Assembly (NCBI RefSeq): GCF_008000815.1
Contig: NZ_CP042806.1
Location: 1-64,000 of the forward strand
Direction of reading: 5' to 3'
Origin: Terriglobus albidus
Lineage (GTDB): Bacteria; Acidobacteriota; Terriglobia; Terriglobales; Acidobacteriaceae
Length of the DNA stretch: 64,000 nt
Shown: positions 47,960 to 57,863 of the stretch, in pieces
How the letters are laid out: every line of letters begins with the position of its first letter
Numbering within the stretch: the stretch's first letter is position 1
Notes under the pieces: model-generated
Seen by the model: the letters and a program-made list of their open reading frames with translations, nothing else
Told to the model about the DNA's origin: nothing
Database searches by the model: none
Translations under genes and position numbers: made by a program

Positions 47960-48577
47960 TTGACTCTACGAAATCGAAGGGAACGCTATCGTTCAGAACT
48001 GCGCGCTGAGACGTTGACAGCGGCCCGCAAGCTGATCCAGGAAGAGGGCTACCAGGGGCTGACGATCCGCAAGCTCGCAACGCGCATGGAATGCTCGCCC
48101 ATGGCGCTCTATTCTTATTTCGCCGACAAGCAGGCTCTACTGTCGGCTCTCGCGCTGGAAGGCTTTGAAAAAGTAGCGAAGCGGTTCGATTCCACTGTCC
48201 ATCGAGATCCTCTTACTGCGGTCAGCAGAGTACTGCTGGATTACATCGCTTATGCCGAGGAGAATCCCCACGAGTACAGAATTCTGTTCCTATCGGTCGA
48301 AACTCTCGGAGAACTGAAGCTAAGCCGCGAGGATTTGCAGGAACGGAATCCTGCTTTCGGAGCGTTATTCAAGCGCGTGGAAACGTGCATCAAGGCAGGC
48401 GCGCTTAAAGGTGACCCGTTCGCTGTGAGCACAGTGCTATGGACAGCCGCTCATGGGGCGGCGTCCTTGCTGATCACGGCGCAGCAATTTCCGTTTGAAA
48501 ACCGGCGGCTGTACGCGGAGGAGGTCGTCGCAACCATACTGAGCGGCGTGCAGAACCGGGTGATTGCGCGGATATAA
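47960..48577 (+). CDS. TetR/AcrR family regulator (WHG C-terminal type)
   Basis: 205 residues with a TTG start at 47960 supported by GAGGAA 4 bases before. HTH region LTIRKLATRMECSPMALYSYFADKQALLSAL. The C-terminal half resembles the TetR_C 'WHG' ligand-binding family (TVLWTAAHGAASLLI). Divergent from the RND operon, so it most likely represses the pump until a substrate binds. Confidence 0.9.
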   Translation: MTLRNRRERYRSELRAETLTAARKLIQEEGYQGLTIRKLATRMECSPMALYSYFADKQALLSALALEGFEKVAKRFDSTVHRDPLTAVSRVLLDYIAYAEENPHEYRILFLSVETLGELKLSREDLQERNPAFGALFKRVETCIKAGALKGDPFAVSTVLWTAAHGAASLLITAQQFPFENRRLYAEEVVATILSGVQNRVIARI

Positions 48578-48659
48578 CCTCTCCTCTCCTTCTCCACGTT
48601 TCCGGCCCTCCATAGCCAGTACCTGGATTTTTCATACGCTTTCTTTGAATCTCGATTAT

Positions 48660-48671
48660 ATGTATATACAT
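48660..48671. promoter_or_regulatory. Perfect palindrome before marR
   Basis: ATGTATATACAT is a 12-base perfect palindrome ending 10 bases before the MarR start. Probable autoregulatory operator; it would also overlap the ribosome-site region. Confidence 0.5.
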
Positions 48672-48681
48672 CTATCTGTCA

Positions 48682-49137
48682 ATGAAAAGGTCGTCCATAT
48701 CAACTCTTCCCTGCATGTGCGCCAACTTTCGCCGCGCTGCCCGGGCGCTCTCCCAGCGCTATGACGAAGCGTTGCGTCCGCTGGGGCTCACGATCACGCA
48801 GTTCACCATCCTTCAAGCGCTTTCGCTGCGTGGAGAGGTCACCCAGGGAGAGCTCGGAGAGATTCTCGCAATGGACAGCACCACCCTGAGTCGAACTCTG
48901 GAAATTATGAACAGGCACGGATGGATTGCCAAACATTACGGATCAGATCGACGAGAGCGGCGGCTGCGTCTGACTCGGGCTGGGGAATCCGAATTCAATC
49001 GCGCAGTTCCGTATTGGCGAGATATACAAGAGAAGCTGCGTTCGCAGCTTGGCAAACAACATTGGGACGATTTGACCAAGCTGATCAACGAAACGACTTC
49101 GATCATCACAGAGCAAGAGAATTTGGATGCGGAGTAG
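48682..49137 (+). CDS. MarR family regulator
   Basis: 151 residues: dimer helix ANFRRAARALSQRYDEAL, winged helix ITQFTILQALSLRGEVTQGELGEILAMDSTTLSRTLEIMNRHGWI, wing SDRRERRLRLTRAG. CMCANFRRAARAL near the start includes two cysteines that could be redox-sensitive, as in MarR/DUF24-like oxidant sensors. Followed after 22 bases by a DinB gene and an SDR gene on the same strand, which it may control. Confidence 0.9.
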   Translation: MKRSSISTLPCMCANFRRAARALSQRYDEALRPLGLTITQFTILQALSLRGEVTQGELGEILAMDSTTLSRTLEIMNRHGWIAKHYGSDRRERRLRLTRAGESEFNRAVPYWRDIQEKLRSQLGKQHWDDLTKLINETTSIITEQENLDAE

Positions 49138-49159
49138 GTGATTCACCTCAGGGGAAGAA

Positions 49160-49681
49160 ATGGATCTCTACGGTCCCAAACAGTTGGCTGAGAGCATTCG
49201 CACCGTTCGGCGGGATACGGTCCTTATCGCTGAAGACATCCATGAAGATGATTACCTGTTCCGCCCGGGCGCGGGGAGCCGATCCGTCGCGGAGACCTTG
49301 ATTCACATTGCCTTCTTCTCTAACTTTGATTACTTCTTCCACGAAGAAGAGCACGTGACGACACTGGAGGCCTTCGATTTTGGCAGGTTCCTCAGAGATA
49401 GCGAGTATCAGGAGAAGAGGCACCACCACACGAAATCCAGGCTCATTGAGCTCCTGAAAGATTCAGGAGAAAGTTGGGCAGAGTGGGTGGAATTCCTGCC
49501 TGTACCATTTCTGGCCGAAAGAGTTACCCAGGGCGACGGAACGTGGAAGACCCGCTTTGAGATGATCCTGGACACCAAAGAGCATGAGATGCACCATCTT
49601 GGTCAGCTCACGGTCGTCGAGCGGATGCTCGGCATTATCCCCACCTCACACGAGCCAAGCGCGACGCGGCGGTTTCTCTGA
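49160..49681 (+). CDS. DinB family protein
   Basis: 173 residues of a four-helix DinB/YfiT-like fold. Histidines that would bind metal sit in AETLIHIAFFSNFDYF and in the EHEMHHLGQLTVVERMLG helix, which is the family hallmark. Members include thiol transferases and uncharacterised stress proteins. Probably in one operon with marR upstream. Confidence 0.85.
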   Translation: MDLYGPKQLAESIRTVRRDTVLIAEDIHEDDYLFRPGAGSRSVAETLIHIAFFSNFDYFFHEEEHVTTLEAFDFGRFLRDSEYQEKRHHHTKSRLIELLKDSGESWAEWVEFLPVPFLAERVTQGDGTWKTRFEMILDTKEHEMHHLGQLTVVERMLGIIPTSHEPSATRRFL

Positions 49682-49717
49682 AGGGAAAGTCGTATAGCAA
49701 TTGACGAAAGGAACTTT

Positions 49718-50440
49718 ATGAAGCTCACCCATCGCACCATCCTAATTACCGGAGGCTCGGCAGGCATCGGTCTTACTTTTGCCCTCAAGTTTCTTGAACT
49801 CGGCAACGAAGTCATCGTGACTGGTCGTCGCCAGTCGGTGCTCGACGAGCTAAAAAAGAACTATCCGAAGCTCCACACCATCCAGAGCGACGTTGCAGAT
49901 GCGGCTCAGGTCGCGGCCCTCGCGCGGCGCGTAAAGACTGATTATCCGAAGCTCGACGTCCTGATGAACAACGCGGGCATCATGCTTCACAGAAATCTAC
50001 AGGTTCCAACGGCTGACCTCGACGGATTGACGACCGAAATAGATGTCAATCTGAGTGGTCTCATCCGCATGAATTCCGCGTTCATTGACATTCTCACCGC
50101 CAACAAGGGAACTCTCATCAACGTTTCCTCTGGACTCGCTTTCGTACCCTTATCCTCTGCGCCTATCTACTGTGCAACCAAGGCTGCAGTTCACTCCTAT
50201 ACCCAATCTCTACGATTTCAGTTGGAGGAATCAGGTGTTGAGGTGATCGAACTCATGCCGCCGGCCGTGAAGACGGCGCTCTCAGCCGATCTCCCCGAAG
50301 GGGGCGTCGTCTCGTTGATAACCACAGACGAGTTGATAAAGCAGACCTTTGCAGCCTTCAAGAACGGCAAGCTGGAGATTCGGCCAGGACAGGCCAATCT
50401 ACTGGCACTGATGCGGCGCCTGGCGCCTTCCATGGGCTGA
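49718..50440 (+). CDS. Short-chain dehydrogenase/reductase (DltE-like)
   Basis: 240 residues. Cofactor loop TGGSAGIG (11-18), NNAG near 88, catalytic Ser and YCATK. VTGRR in the second strand suggests NADP(H). The pattern is that of classical SDRs annotated DltE-like. Substrate unknown. Last gene of the marR-dinB-sdr set; intergenic sequence with a family A element follows. Confidence 0.9.
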   Translation: MKLTHRTILITGGSAGIGLTFALKFLELGNEVIVTGRRQSVLDELKKNYPKLHTIQSDVADAAQVAALARRVKTDYPKLDVLMNNAGIMLHRNLQVPTADLDGLTTEIDVNLSGLIRMNSAFIDILTANKGTLINVSSGLAFVPLSSAPIYCATKAAVHSYTQSLRFQLEESGVEVIELMPPAVKTALSADLPEGGVVSLITTDELIKQTFAAFKNGKLEIRPGQANLLALMRRLAPSMG

Positions 50441-50659
50441 AAACTTCCAGGATTCGCTTCTGTGCATTCTCGTACTCGACGGGCGAGCCCTGCGAGCGTT
50501 CATTCCACGTGATCATATATTGCATGCAATCAACCTCTCTTTCACCGGGGTCCAAGGTGCGGGCCTCTTGGTGGGCAAGGGTACGCTTGGGAGATACGCT
50601 CGTCGAGTGATATTACGGAGAATTCAAGGGATCGTATTGGTTTACAGGCTTTTGATGGA

Positions 50660-50774
50660 TAGAGCATTTTTCCTGTTGCCGGATATCCCTGGAGAAGCGT
50701 GCGGCGACGTTTTCATTGCGGAAAACGCCCATAGATACACAAGCCCTGCACTACACCTACAGGAAAAATGCTCA
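50660..50774. repeat. Palindromic element, family A copy 3 (full)
   Basis: TAGAGCATTTTTCCTGT left end, ACAGGAAAAATGCTCAA right end (outer T lost), inner ACGTTTTC..GAAAACG hairpin. It lies in the 526-base gap between the SDR and glycosyltransferase genes, which otherwise shows nothing recognisable. Confidence 0.88.
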
Positions 50775-50966
50775 AGCGCGTGGATTACCACATACGGACA
50801 TTACTCCCAAAAGGCGAAGGTTTCGTCCCAACCGCTTTTAAAGCATCCGGCGCCCTCGCTGTTGATAGGGGAAAAGGCAAAAACGGTCAAATTCACGAGA
50901 GCCCTCCAGCATGCCGTGATAGAGTGGGAGACCTCCCCGAAGTAAGCTTTGGAGGATAGTCACCTG

Positions 50967-52496
50967 ATGAGCGGTTCTGTCCCCGGCACCGTAGAGGCTC
51001 CCGAGCCCGGCAGTGCCAAGCCAGCAGAGCGAATCACTCCTGAAATATTTGGAATCGAGTCCGCAGCGGTTGCAGGATTTGTCTTCCTCGCGTTCGCGGT
51101 CATGAGGATGGTTCGCCCGACGCCAGCCTTCCCTCTGGACGACGCTTTCATAACTCTGCATTCGGCCCAGGTGCTGCACTCTGGCTCCGATCCGAACTTT
51201 CCCGGCGTGCACCCTCTCTACGGAATTACATGTGCGCCGTTTTTAGGGCTCGTCTATCTGCTTCTGTTTTTCCTGAAACCATTAGCGGCGCTCGAGATCG
51301 CCTGCTGGCTCGGCCTGCTCGCATACACGTTCGGATTGCACTTCATGGCACGAGTGCTGGACCTCCCGAGAACAACGAGAATCGCTGTTATAGCCCTCGG
51401 GCTTCTTTGTTCCTTTGTTCCATATCAACTACTGAACGGCCTTGAGACCTCCTGGGCGCTCGCTTCGGTCATATGGTTGCTTGCACTCGCATCGGGAAGC
51501 GGGGAGCAATGGTCATGGGCTGCCATCGCAGCCGGGCTTGCTGGCAGTTTTCGGCCTGACCTGATCCCCCTGGCCTTCTTCGTCATGCTTCTGTTGGTCA
51601 TTAAGTGCTGGCGGCAGGAGCAATATCAGCGAGCCATTCTTCTTTGCGTTATCACTTCGATACCACTCGCCCTGACTGCTCTCTGGTACTACCGCTCAAT
51701 CGGAACTCTATTTCCGCAGACTGGCGTTGCAAAGCACTATTTCTTCGCCAATCCCGATTACCTGTCTATAAGAGCCCTATCAGTCGAGGCGCTGGCTCTC
51801 ATCAGCTTCGCTCTCACAGTCGGTCCTATCTGCATTGCGATTCCATATCTTTTTCGGTCATGGCTCGGAAAAGCCTGCCTGCTGTTCACAGGAATGTTTT
51901 TTGTGGCTCTTTTTTTAGACTGGCCCGGCGCAATCGTCACCAACCGATTCCGCTATCCCGTCATTGTTGTGCCGGTTCTGATCTGGGCAATCGCATCTGA
52001 GAGAAAGGCTCGTCCCGCTCTCCTTATTTCTCTGCTTTATTCAGCGCTCTTCGCTATCTTTGCCGTTCACCTATACGCGGATGACTGCCAATCTATGCAG
52101 AGCGCCGAAGAAGATATAGCCGCATGGTGCGAACACAACGTCCCTGCGAACTCCACCCTTCTCATCCATGACGCCGGATATATTGCATATCGCACTCACT
52201 TCCGGATCGTCGATATGGTCGGCCTCAAGACACCTGCCGCAATCCCGCTCAACCGAAAATTCACCTTCCCGAGCGCAGGCAGGCTCCGAAATATCACCGT
52301 CTCTCAACTGGCTGAGGAGACCGGCAGTCGCTATCTCATCATTCACGAGCCTTTCTTCCCGACTCTTATACCCGACCTGCAACGTATCGGATGGCATCTA
52401 GAACTCATGCATCAGAACCAGTACTACAGTGTTTTTCTCCTGACGCAACCAACTCTGCGGCATAGCCCAAACGCCAGCAATGAATTGAACCCGTAA
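50967..52496 (+). CDS. Multi-span GT-C-type glycosyltransferase
   Basis: 509 residues from ATG 50967 (TGGAGGA 10 bases upstream) with about 10 hydrophobic helices. The first loop holds FPLDDAFITLHSAQVLHSG, the DD motif expected of polyprenyl-phosphate-sugar-dependent GT-C enzymes. The final ~120 residues are a soluble periplasmic domain (LLIHDAGYIAYRTHFRIVDMVGLKT). Probably adds sugars to cell-envelope glycans or lipids outside the membrane. Related in style to AftB-like proteins; not further assignable. Confidence 0.7.
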   Translation: MSGSVPGTVEAPEPGSAKPAERITPEIFGIESAAVAGFVFLAFAVMRMVRPTPAFPLDDAFITLHSAQVLHSGSDPNFPGVHPLYGITCAPFLGLVYLLLFFLKPLAALEIACWLGLLAYTFGLHFMARVLDLPRTTRIAVIALGLLCSFVPYQLLNGLETSWALASVIWLLALASGSGEQWSWAAIAAGLAGSFRPDLIPLAFFVMLLLVIKCWRQEQYQRAILLCVITSIPLALTALWYYRSIGTLFPQTGVAKHYFFANPDYLSIRALSVEALALISFALTVGPICIAIPYLFRSWLGKACLLFTGMFFVALFLDWPGAIVTNRFRYPVIVVPVLIWAIASERKARPALLISLLYSALFAIFAVHLYADDCQSMQSAEEDIAAWCEHNVPANSTLLIHDAGYIAYRTHFRIVDMVGLKTPAAIPLNRKFTFPSAGRLRNITVSQLAEETGSRYLIIHEPFFPTLIPDLQRIGWHLELMHQNQYYSVFLLTQPTLRHSPNASNELNP

Positions 52497-52563
52497 AGGC
52501 TGATCGTAGATCCATTCATCCAATTCCCGGCAATTGCGATGTCGATTCGCGTGATGGCTGCGG

Positions 52564-52679
52564 TAGAGCATTTCCCCTAAAGGTATAGAGCGGAGCATTG
52601 ACTGTTTGCGCCGTTTTCCGGCGAAGAAAACGGCATTCGCAGATTTATCCAACACCACAGTATTAGGAAAATTGCTCTA
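52564..52679. repeat. Palindromic element, family A copy 4 (diverged)
   Basis: TAGAGCATTTCCCCTAA left and TTAGGAAAATTGCTCTA right, with a CCGTTTTC-CGGCGAA-GAAAACGG inner hairpin. Changes in one arm are matched by changes in the other (CCTAA/TTAGG), so the pairing is kept. Confidence 0.85.
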
Positions 52680-52938
52680 GCCCTATAAAAGAAGCACGCC
52701 GCACACGCTTCCTCATCGCATCGCTCTCTCGCCACAGAAGCTCCCAACAACCGGAAACCGATTTACGCTTGACGTGCCACAGACAGCCACGTCGATAACA
52801 TTGCCGCATCATGGTGCCCCTCCCATTGGGAGTTTCACGCTATAGCTGAAATGTTCCAGAGAGTTCTTGCTCTCCAGAGAAAATGCTGAGACTATGGTGG
52901 CCTGTTTTTTTTACTCGAGCAGAGTGATAGGCATAACC

Positions 52939-53076
52939 ATGCCAAATCCATTTATTGTTTACCCGTCGGTCCCTCTCGCATTGGTGCTCATCCTGAGCAC
53001 GATTGCGCGATGGATTCTCGCCCATCCCGAAATCAAGTGGTGGTTAACTAATGAGCACAGCCTCTGTCGTACCTAA
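52939..53076 (+). CDS. Possible 45-residue membrane peptide
   Basis: ATG 52939 starts MPNPFIVYPSVPLALVLILS, one hydrophobic segment, and the frame ends 26 bases inside the next gene. The ribosome site is weak. It may be a small coupled protein or chance. Apart from the family A element, the rest of 52497-53050 shows nothing. Confidence 0.25.
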   Translation: MPNPFIVYPSVPLALVLILSTIARWILAHPEIKWWLTNEHSLCRT

Positions 53077-54166
53077 AGCCACAAAGAATCCCGAGGTTAA
53101 CCTTGCGTTGACGGCAGGCATTACCTTCATATGGTGCCTTGTCTTCTTCATCTGCATCTCGACGATCAATAATCGGCCCTCAACCTTCGGCACGTTATGG
53201 GCTAGCGGAAACGCGGCAAATCATGGCCTCAATCCATATGCTGCCTATCCTCAGACGGGGCTGACAACTTTTGGCGACCCGGATTTGAATTACAACCCGC
53301 CGTTCATGCTGCCCATCATTCAGCTATTCGCACTATTGCCGATCGCCGCATTCGCAAGGGCTTGGACGATTACATCCGGCCTGCTCATGACACTCGCAGG
53401 CTGTCTGTTATTTAGGCGAACGATGCAGCCGGGTCAGATCTTTTGGCTTTTTATATCGGTGCCAGTCATTGCGACTTTCATCGAGGGCCAGGTTTACTGC
53501 TGGCCATATCTCTTCTGTGCTCTGGCGCTATTTTTCTTCTCCCGCAATCAAACTGCCGCCTCTATTTGCATTGGCCTGGTTGTTGCCATGCGCCCAAACA
53601 TGGGACTCTGGGCGGTCCTTCTCTTCCTCGCTGGATACCGAAAGCTCGTACTGCGCTCGGCGGCTACCGTTGCAGTCGTCTACCTGGTCCCGCTCGCCAT
53701 CTACGGCACAAAAATCTACCGTCAATGGATCTCCGCATTCTCTAACGACAAGCACTGGATGGAGTTGAGCAATGTCGGCGTCATGCCCATCTTTGCCCGC
53801 CTCGGCCATCGCTCAATCGGCGCTTTCCTAACCGTCGTGATCGCTGCCTTCGTTATCTGGTGGGCCTATCGCAAGAAACCCGATTTCACTTCGGTTGGTA
53901 CAGTCGGCCTATGCGCCGCAATTCTCTGCTCGCCGATTGCGTGGTTCAACTACGTTATGTTCGCTGCTCCGTTCCTTACTGCTCGACGCTGGGGTAAGGT
54001 CGAGACGATCGCTGCGGTGCTGCTCGTGCTGCCATATGCCTTGCTTCACGATTACAGCTTCCCACTTTACTTTGCGGCAACCACCGTTTTTTTGATTATT
54101 GGCTGTTCACGAAACGAGGCTGCGGACCAAGCGATAAAGGTAAACGTCGATGCTCGACATATATGA
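53051..54166 (+). CDS. Glycosyltransferase 87 (DUF2029) family membrane protein
   Basis: 371 residues with about 9 hydrophobic helices. The opening loop GNAANHGLNPYAAYPQ, then LNYNPPFMLPI and VAMRPNMGLWA, are the conserved marks of DUF2029/GT87 mannosyltransferase-like proteins that use polyprenyl-phosphate sugars. Same strand as the GT-C gene 550 bases upstream; both probably serve envelope glycan assembly. Confidence 0.8.
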   Translation: MSTASVVPKATKNPEVNLALTAGITFIWCLVFFICISTINNRPSTFGTLWASGNAANHGLNPYAAYPQTGLTTFGDPDLNYNPPFMLPIIQLFALLPIAAFARAWTITSGLLMTLAGCLLFRRTMQPGQIFWLFISVPVIATFIEGQVYCWPYLFCALALFFFSRNQTAASICIGLVVAMRPNMGLWAVLLFLAGYRKLVLRSAATVAVVYLVPLAIYGTKIYRQWISAFSNDKHWMELSNVGVMPIFARLGHRSIGAFLTVVIAAFVIWWAYRKKPDFTSVGTVGLCAAILCSPIAWFNYVMFAAPFLTARRWGKVETIAAVLLVLPYALLHDYSFPLYFAATTVFLIIGCSRNEAADQAIKVNVDARHI

Positions 54167-54262
54167 TCAGCATCGAAAGATATAAACCAGAGCGGAAAAG
54201 CCTGTACGGCTCGCGAATAGTGTCCCAAGATTTAGACCTGATGATCGTGTGAGGAGGTCTAT

Positions 54263-55444
54263 ATGCAAACTAGCAGAGGCTTATTGGGCGTCGTGTCCTG
54301 GGCGGCCGTCATATTAGTTCTTTTCTCACTTTTGCCAACAGAGGCCGCTGCAGGAGAGATTAAGCTTCTTTCCTCTGATACGGGTTGGGCAGCCTCCGGA
54401 AACACTCTCTACTGGACCAGAGATGGCGGAGATCAATGGACCGACATTACGCCTGTTCCATCTGGAATCCCTCGAGCCGCAGTTACCTTACAACTGCAAT
54501 TCTTTCGTGATACTGCCGAAGGTTGGAGTGTCATATCGTATCGAGAAAACATTGGAGTAGGACCGTTGGAAGCCGCGCGGAATCCTAGAGCGGTCTACTC
54601 TGTCGCGCATACTTTAAATAGCGGTAACAGCTGGTCGTTCATGCCCCTCTCTTACGCCGCGCTCCCAGAAACGCTGCAAGACGCGTTTGCCGGCCCGGCA
54701 GCTATATATTTCTTAGACTCGCTGCATGGCTGGATGAATGTTGCGTTCGCAGGCAACCTAAGACCGGGTAAGTTGCTCGCAACCCGAGATGGTGGAAGGA
54801 CGTGGGAATGGGTTAACAGCCCAGGAGTTTCTGGCGCAACCTTTTTTCACTCGTTGCAAGATGGGTGGGTTGTTAGCAATGCGGGTGGGGATCAACTTTA
54901 TGTTACGCACGATGGCTGCAGGACCTGGCAAGAGGTCAGTCTTTCTCCGCCCGCTCAGGTCGGAGCGGCGATCTATCCCACATTCCAAACTCCCCCAGTC
55001 TTCAACGACCAAGGGAGGGGTTTCCTCGTGGTGCATTACTCCGGACAACCTGAAGTCCCTACGAAACTAGTCGTTTATTCCACCATCGACAACGGCAAAA
55101 CCTGGCAACCGGTCAAGGTATTGGTAGAAGCTGGAGAGCACACACGGGCGGCGACCTTCCCGTTCTCCATCGTAGACTCCGCGATGATTGTCTCAACGGG
55201 GTTAAGTGCCAGCAATATTACTGTCGCATCAGTCCCGCTTCTCGATGGTCGTTCCTCGGTTGTGCACCCATCAGATCGAGGAGTGTTCGCACTTACGTTC
55301 GCAAGTCCCAACGACGGCTGGGTGCAGGCAGAAGGGCGGTTGCTTATCACACATGATGGAGGGGTAACTTTGAACGATGTCCGGCCGCGCCGGGGGATCA
55401 CTGTCGAGCATCGTCCTCGACCTCGGACACCTGCCACGTACTAG
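54263..55444 (+). CDS. Secreted BNR/Ycf48-like beta-propeller protein
   Basis: 393 residues with a signal peptide (VLFSLLPTEAAAG). GAGGAGG lies 6 bases before the ATG. Repeated Asp-box-like blades (TRDGGDQWTDI, TRDGGRTWEWV, THDGCRTWQEV, THDGGVTLNDV) fit the photosystem-II-assembly-factor-like/sialidase-type propeller. Such proteins bind rather than cleave. The target is unknown. Confidence 0.8.
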   Translation: MQTSRGLLGVVSWAAVILVLFSLLPTEAAAGEIKLLSSDTGWAASGNTLYWTRDGGDQWTDITPVPSGIPRAAVTLQLQFFRDTAEGWSVISYRENIGVGPLEAARNPRAVYSVAHTLNSGNSWSFMPLSYAALPETLQDAFAGPAAIYFLDSLHGWMNVAFAGNLRPGKLLATRDGGRTWEWVNSPGVSGATFFHSLQDGWVVSNAGGDQLYVTHDGCRTWQEVSLSPPAQVGAAIYPTFQTPPVFNDQGRGFLVVHYSGQPEVPTKLVVYSTIDNGKTWQPVKVLVEAGEHTRAATFPFSIVDSAMIVSTGLSASNITVASVPLLDGRSSVVHPSDRGVFALTFASPNDGWVQAEGRLLITHDGGVTLNDVRPRRGITVEHRPRPRTPATY

Positions 55445-55509
55445 ATTCCGCACAGCAGGACTCCAGAACGCAATGCAATTCGAGCAATTCGCACCGTTAA
55501 GACATCTCC

Positions 55510-57633
55510 TCAGTGGATCTCCTGCGCATTCTCTGTACTGAACATGACCTGGTTATCGCCCGCGGCAAGGTTCGCGGCGATGTCCCACACAAGCGAACCA
55601 CCCGGGTTGGGGACGATTGCGAAGAAAAAGTAAGTGCCGGTCTCAGTGTGTGCTGAGAGTGTGGCTTTACCTGACGCATCCAGCTTTGTGGCGGTAACGT
55701 AATAGCGGCTCATGCCCTGAACAGCCGACGTGCATCCTTGCGGCGAATGGCACAACGTTTGAAGTGACTTCATTGCCTCGCCGGGACTGGCATTCGCGGG
55801 AACTGAAACCCCGAGCTCGCGGAGTACGCTGCCGATGGGCTTGCGCATCACGAATACCGTTTGGCCCGCAAGCGGGTTGGTTCCGGAGAAGGAGGAACCG
55901 AGCAGGACACGAAACGCAACGCGCTGGTCGGCGGCCCGGTCGGCGGCTCCCACGGAAGCAGCGCCTGGGGAGGCCTGCGCCACCGGCGTCACTGCTGAGG
56001 CAGCCACCGATGAACTATCCGGCGGCACGGCCGGAATTGGAGCGCTTGAGGCGCGCATCGTGTTCCGTTTGCTTTTGGCAGAGAACGTACCGACATTGCA
56101 GTTCTCAGAGTGTGGGGTGAAGTTCACAATGTCGCCGCGGATGGAAGCGACAAGTTTGCCATTCACGCTCGTTGCACCGGAACCTCGAAGCGTATTGTCA
56201 GGCGCGACGCTAAGAGGGAAAGCTCCGCCACCGTTCTGTACACGGACGACAAATCCGGTTGGCTCATTCTCTACGACGTAAGGTGATTTTGCATGAGCTC
56301 TACCGCAGTCGAGGATGACGGCATCGTTCTCGAACTCGAGCGTCAATCCGGAATTGCCGAGGTAACGGCCCGCCATACGGAAGCCGGTCACAGCCGGCGC
56401 GCTCGTGGTCATTGCGTCGACAAAGCCGATGCCTGTCTTTGGCACAGCGACCGGCTTCGGAGCCGTGAAGGCCATGGAGCCAAGAGTGCACCGTTCGATC
56501 TTCGGAGCGTAGTTTGGAACGGAAGAGCTGGAGCTGCATGGACCGTTACAGTAATATCCCTGCGGACCGGCCGGTGCGCCATCCACCATTACCGTTTTCG
56601 TGGTCGTCGTGTAGCCGGTGATGATGCGCCCTTTGACAAGGACAGATCCGGGACCGGAGATAGAGCCGTCGGGTTGCAGAGTGATCACGATGGGATTGGG
56701 TTCGTTGGCGAGTACGAGCTGCACTGAGCCGCTCGACTTGCGGAGAGTGTATTCGTGTCCATCAAACGTAGTCGCGACGAGCGAGCCGCAATCTCGTACG
56801 ATCGCAACCGGAGCGCCGCTCAGATCTGTACCGAAGGTGACGCTGGCAAGCCCTGCTCTGCCCTGATAGGCGCCGACGAAGACGACCCCGGCCGCCGGTG
56901 GAGGCTCGTTCGCGTTGGGCTTCTCTGCGAACGGAACCAGAATGCTTGCCATACCCTGAATTGCGCCGACACCCTGGCACGCGTCCAGGCTCGAGCCAAG
57001 TTCCAGACAGCGCCGCAGTTCCGGATCGTTCACCCCGTTCGCCTCTGCTCGTGCAAACATTCCCATAGGGTCCAATACGGGATCACCGGCAATGGATGAG
57101 CGGCCACCGCCCTGGTCCTGTTTCATCTGCTGCTGGAGACGTTCCTCGTGCTGCTTGTAGCTCTGCGCGAGAGAGACTTCAGCTCCTTTATAGGTGTCAG
57201 CGGCCTGCTGACCTTGAAGCTGCTTGATCCAGTCCAAGGCGTTCATGACTTCGTATCTGTTTTTCAGCTGCTGGAAGGTCTTGACCTCATCAGGTGTATG
57301 GGTCTTGGTGAAATCCTGCGAGAGCTGATAGGCGGCCTGGGCATAGTCGCCCATAAGTTTCTGCTCGCTGGGTGTGAAGGGACCACCGTAGTGTCGTGCG
57401 TATACGATGCGCGTGATATAGGTCTGCAGGTAGGTGAAGACGGCGGCCTGGCGCGCAACGGTATCGATGGGGTCCGCGCCTTTGAGTTGTGCTTTGACCT
57501 TCTCGACGGAAGGCAAAGCGGCAGTGTAGTCGCCGGACGATTGTGTAGCCTGGGCAAGGGCCGGCGCCTGCAGAGTGGCAAACACCTCGGCCATGCAAAA
57601 CAGAAGAGATGCAGCGATCCGTGTCGCTCTCAT
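55510..57633 (-). CDS. Large secreted protein of unknown function
   Basis: 707 residues from ATG 57633 (GGAGGACAA upstream). Signal peptide ending ALAQA. Residues ~30-180 are helical and Gln-rich (coiled coil). Two similar beta-rich domains follow: each has a disulphide-type cysteine pair and a segment on the pattern LVLANEPNPIVITLQPDGSISGPGSVLVKG / VVENEPTGFVV..SVAPDNTLRGSGATSVNGK. A carboxypeptidase-regulatory-like C-terminus follows (KLDASGKATLSAHTETGTYFFF). I recognise no named family. Confidence 0.6.
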   Translation of the reverse strand: MRATRIAASLLFCMAEVFATLQAPALAQATQSSGDYTAALPSVEKVKAQLKGADPIDTVARQAAVFTYLQTYITRIVYARHYGGPFTPSEQKLMGDYAQAAYQLSQDFTKTHTPDEVKTFQQLKNRYEVMNALDWIKQLQGQQAADTYKGAEVSLAQSYKQHEERLQQQMKQDQGGGRSSIAGDPVLDPMGMFARAEANGVNDPELRRCLELGSSLDACQGVGAIQGMASILVPFAEKPNANEPPPAAGVVFVGAYQGRAGLASVTFGTDLSGAPVAIVRDCGSLVATTFDGHEYTLRKSSGSVQLVLANEPNPIVITLQPDGSISGPGSVLVKGRIITGYTTTTKTVMVDGAPAGPQGYYCNGPCSSSSSVPNYAPKIERCTLGSMAFTAPKPVAVPKTGIGFVDAMTTSAPAVTGFRMAGRYLGNSGLTLEFENDAVILDCGRAHAKSPYVVENEPTGFVVRVQNGGGAFPLSVAPDNTLRGSGATSVNGKLVASIRGDIVNFTPHSENCNVGTFSAKSKRNTMRASSAPIPAVPPDSSSVAASAVTPVAQASPGAASVGAADRAADQRVAFRVLLGSSFSGTNPLAGQTVFVMRKPIGSVLRELGVSVPANASPGEAMKSLQTLCHSPQGCTSAVQGMSRYYVTATKLDASGKATLSAHTETGTYFFFAIVPNPGGSLVWDIAANLAAGDNQVMFSTENAQEIH

Positions 57634-57863
57634 TTTGTCCTCCGGAAATCTCGGATCCATCAACAGCGATGGAGTCCATCCCTCGTACAGGACCGTTCTC
57701 ACCCGGCATCGCAGGTGCACGCGCGCAGCCATTCATCTGAGAACTTACTTCTGCTTCCGAAGTGGAGGCATGAAGCTGCCCCGCAGGCCTGTGATATTGG
57801 GGACAAACCTATGTCTTGGTCAACATCTTTTTCCAATCATTTGTAAAAGGCCCAGGCCACCGG

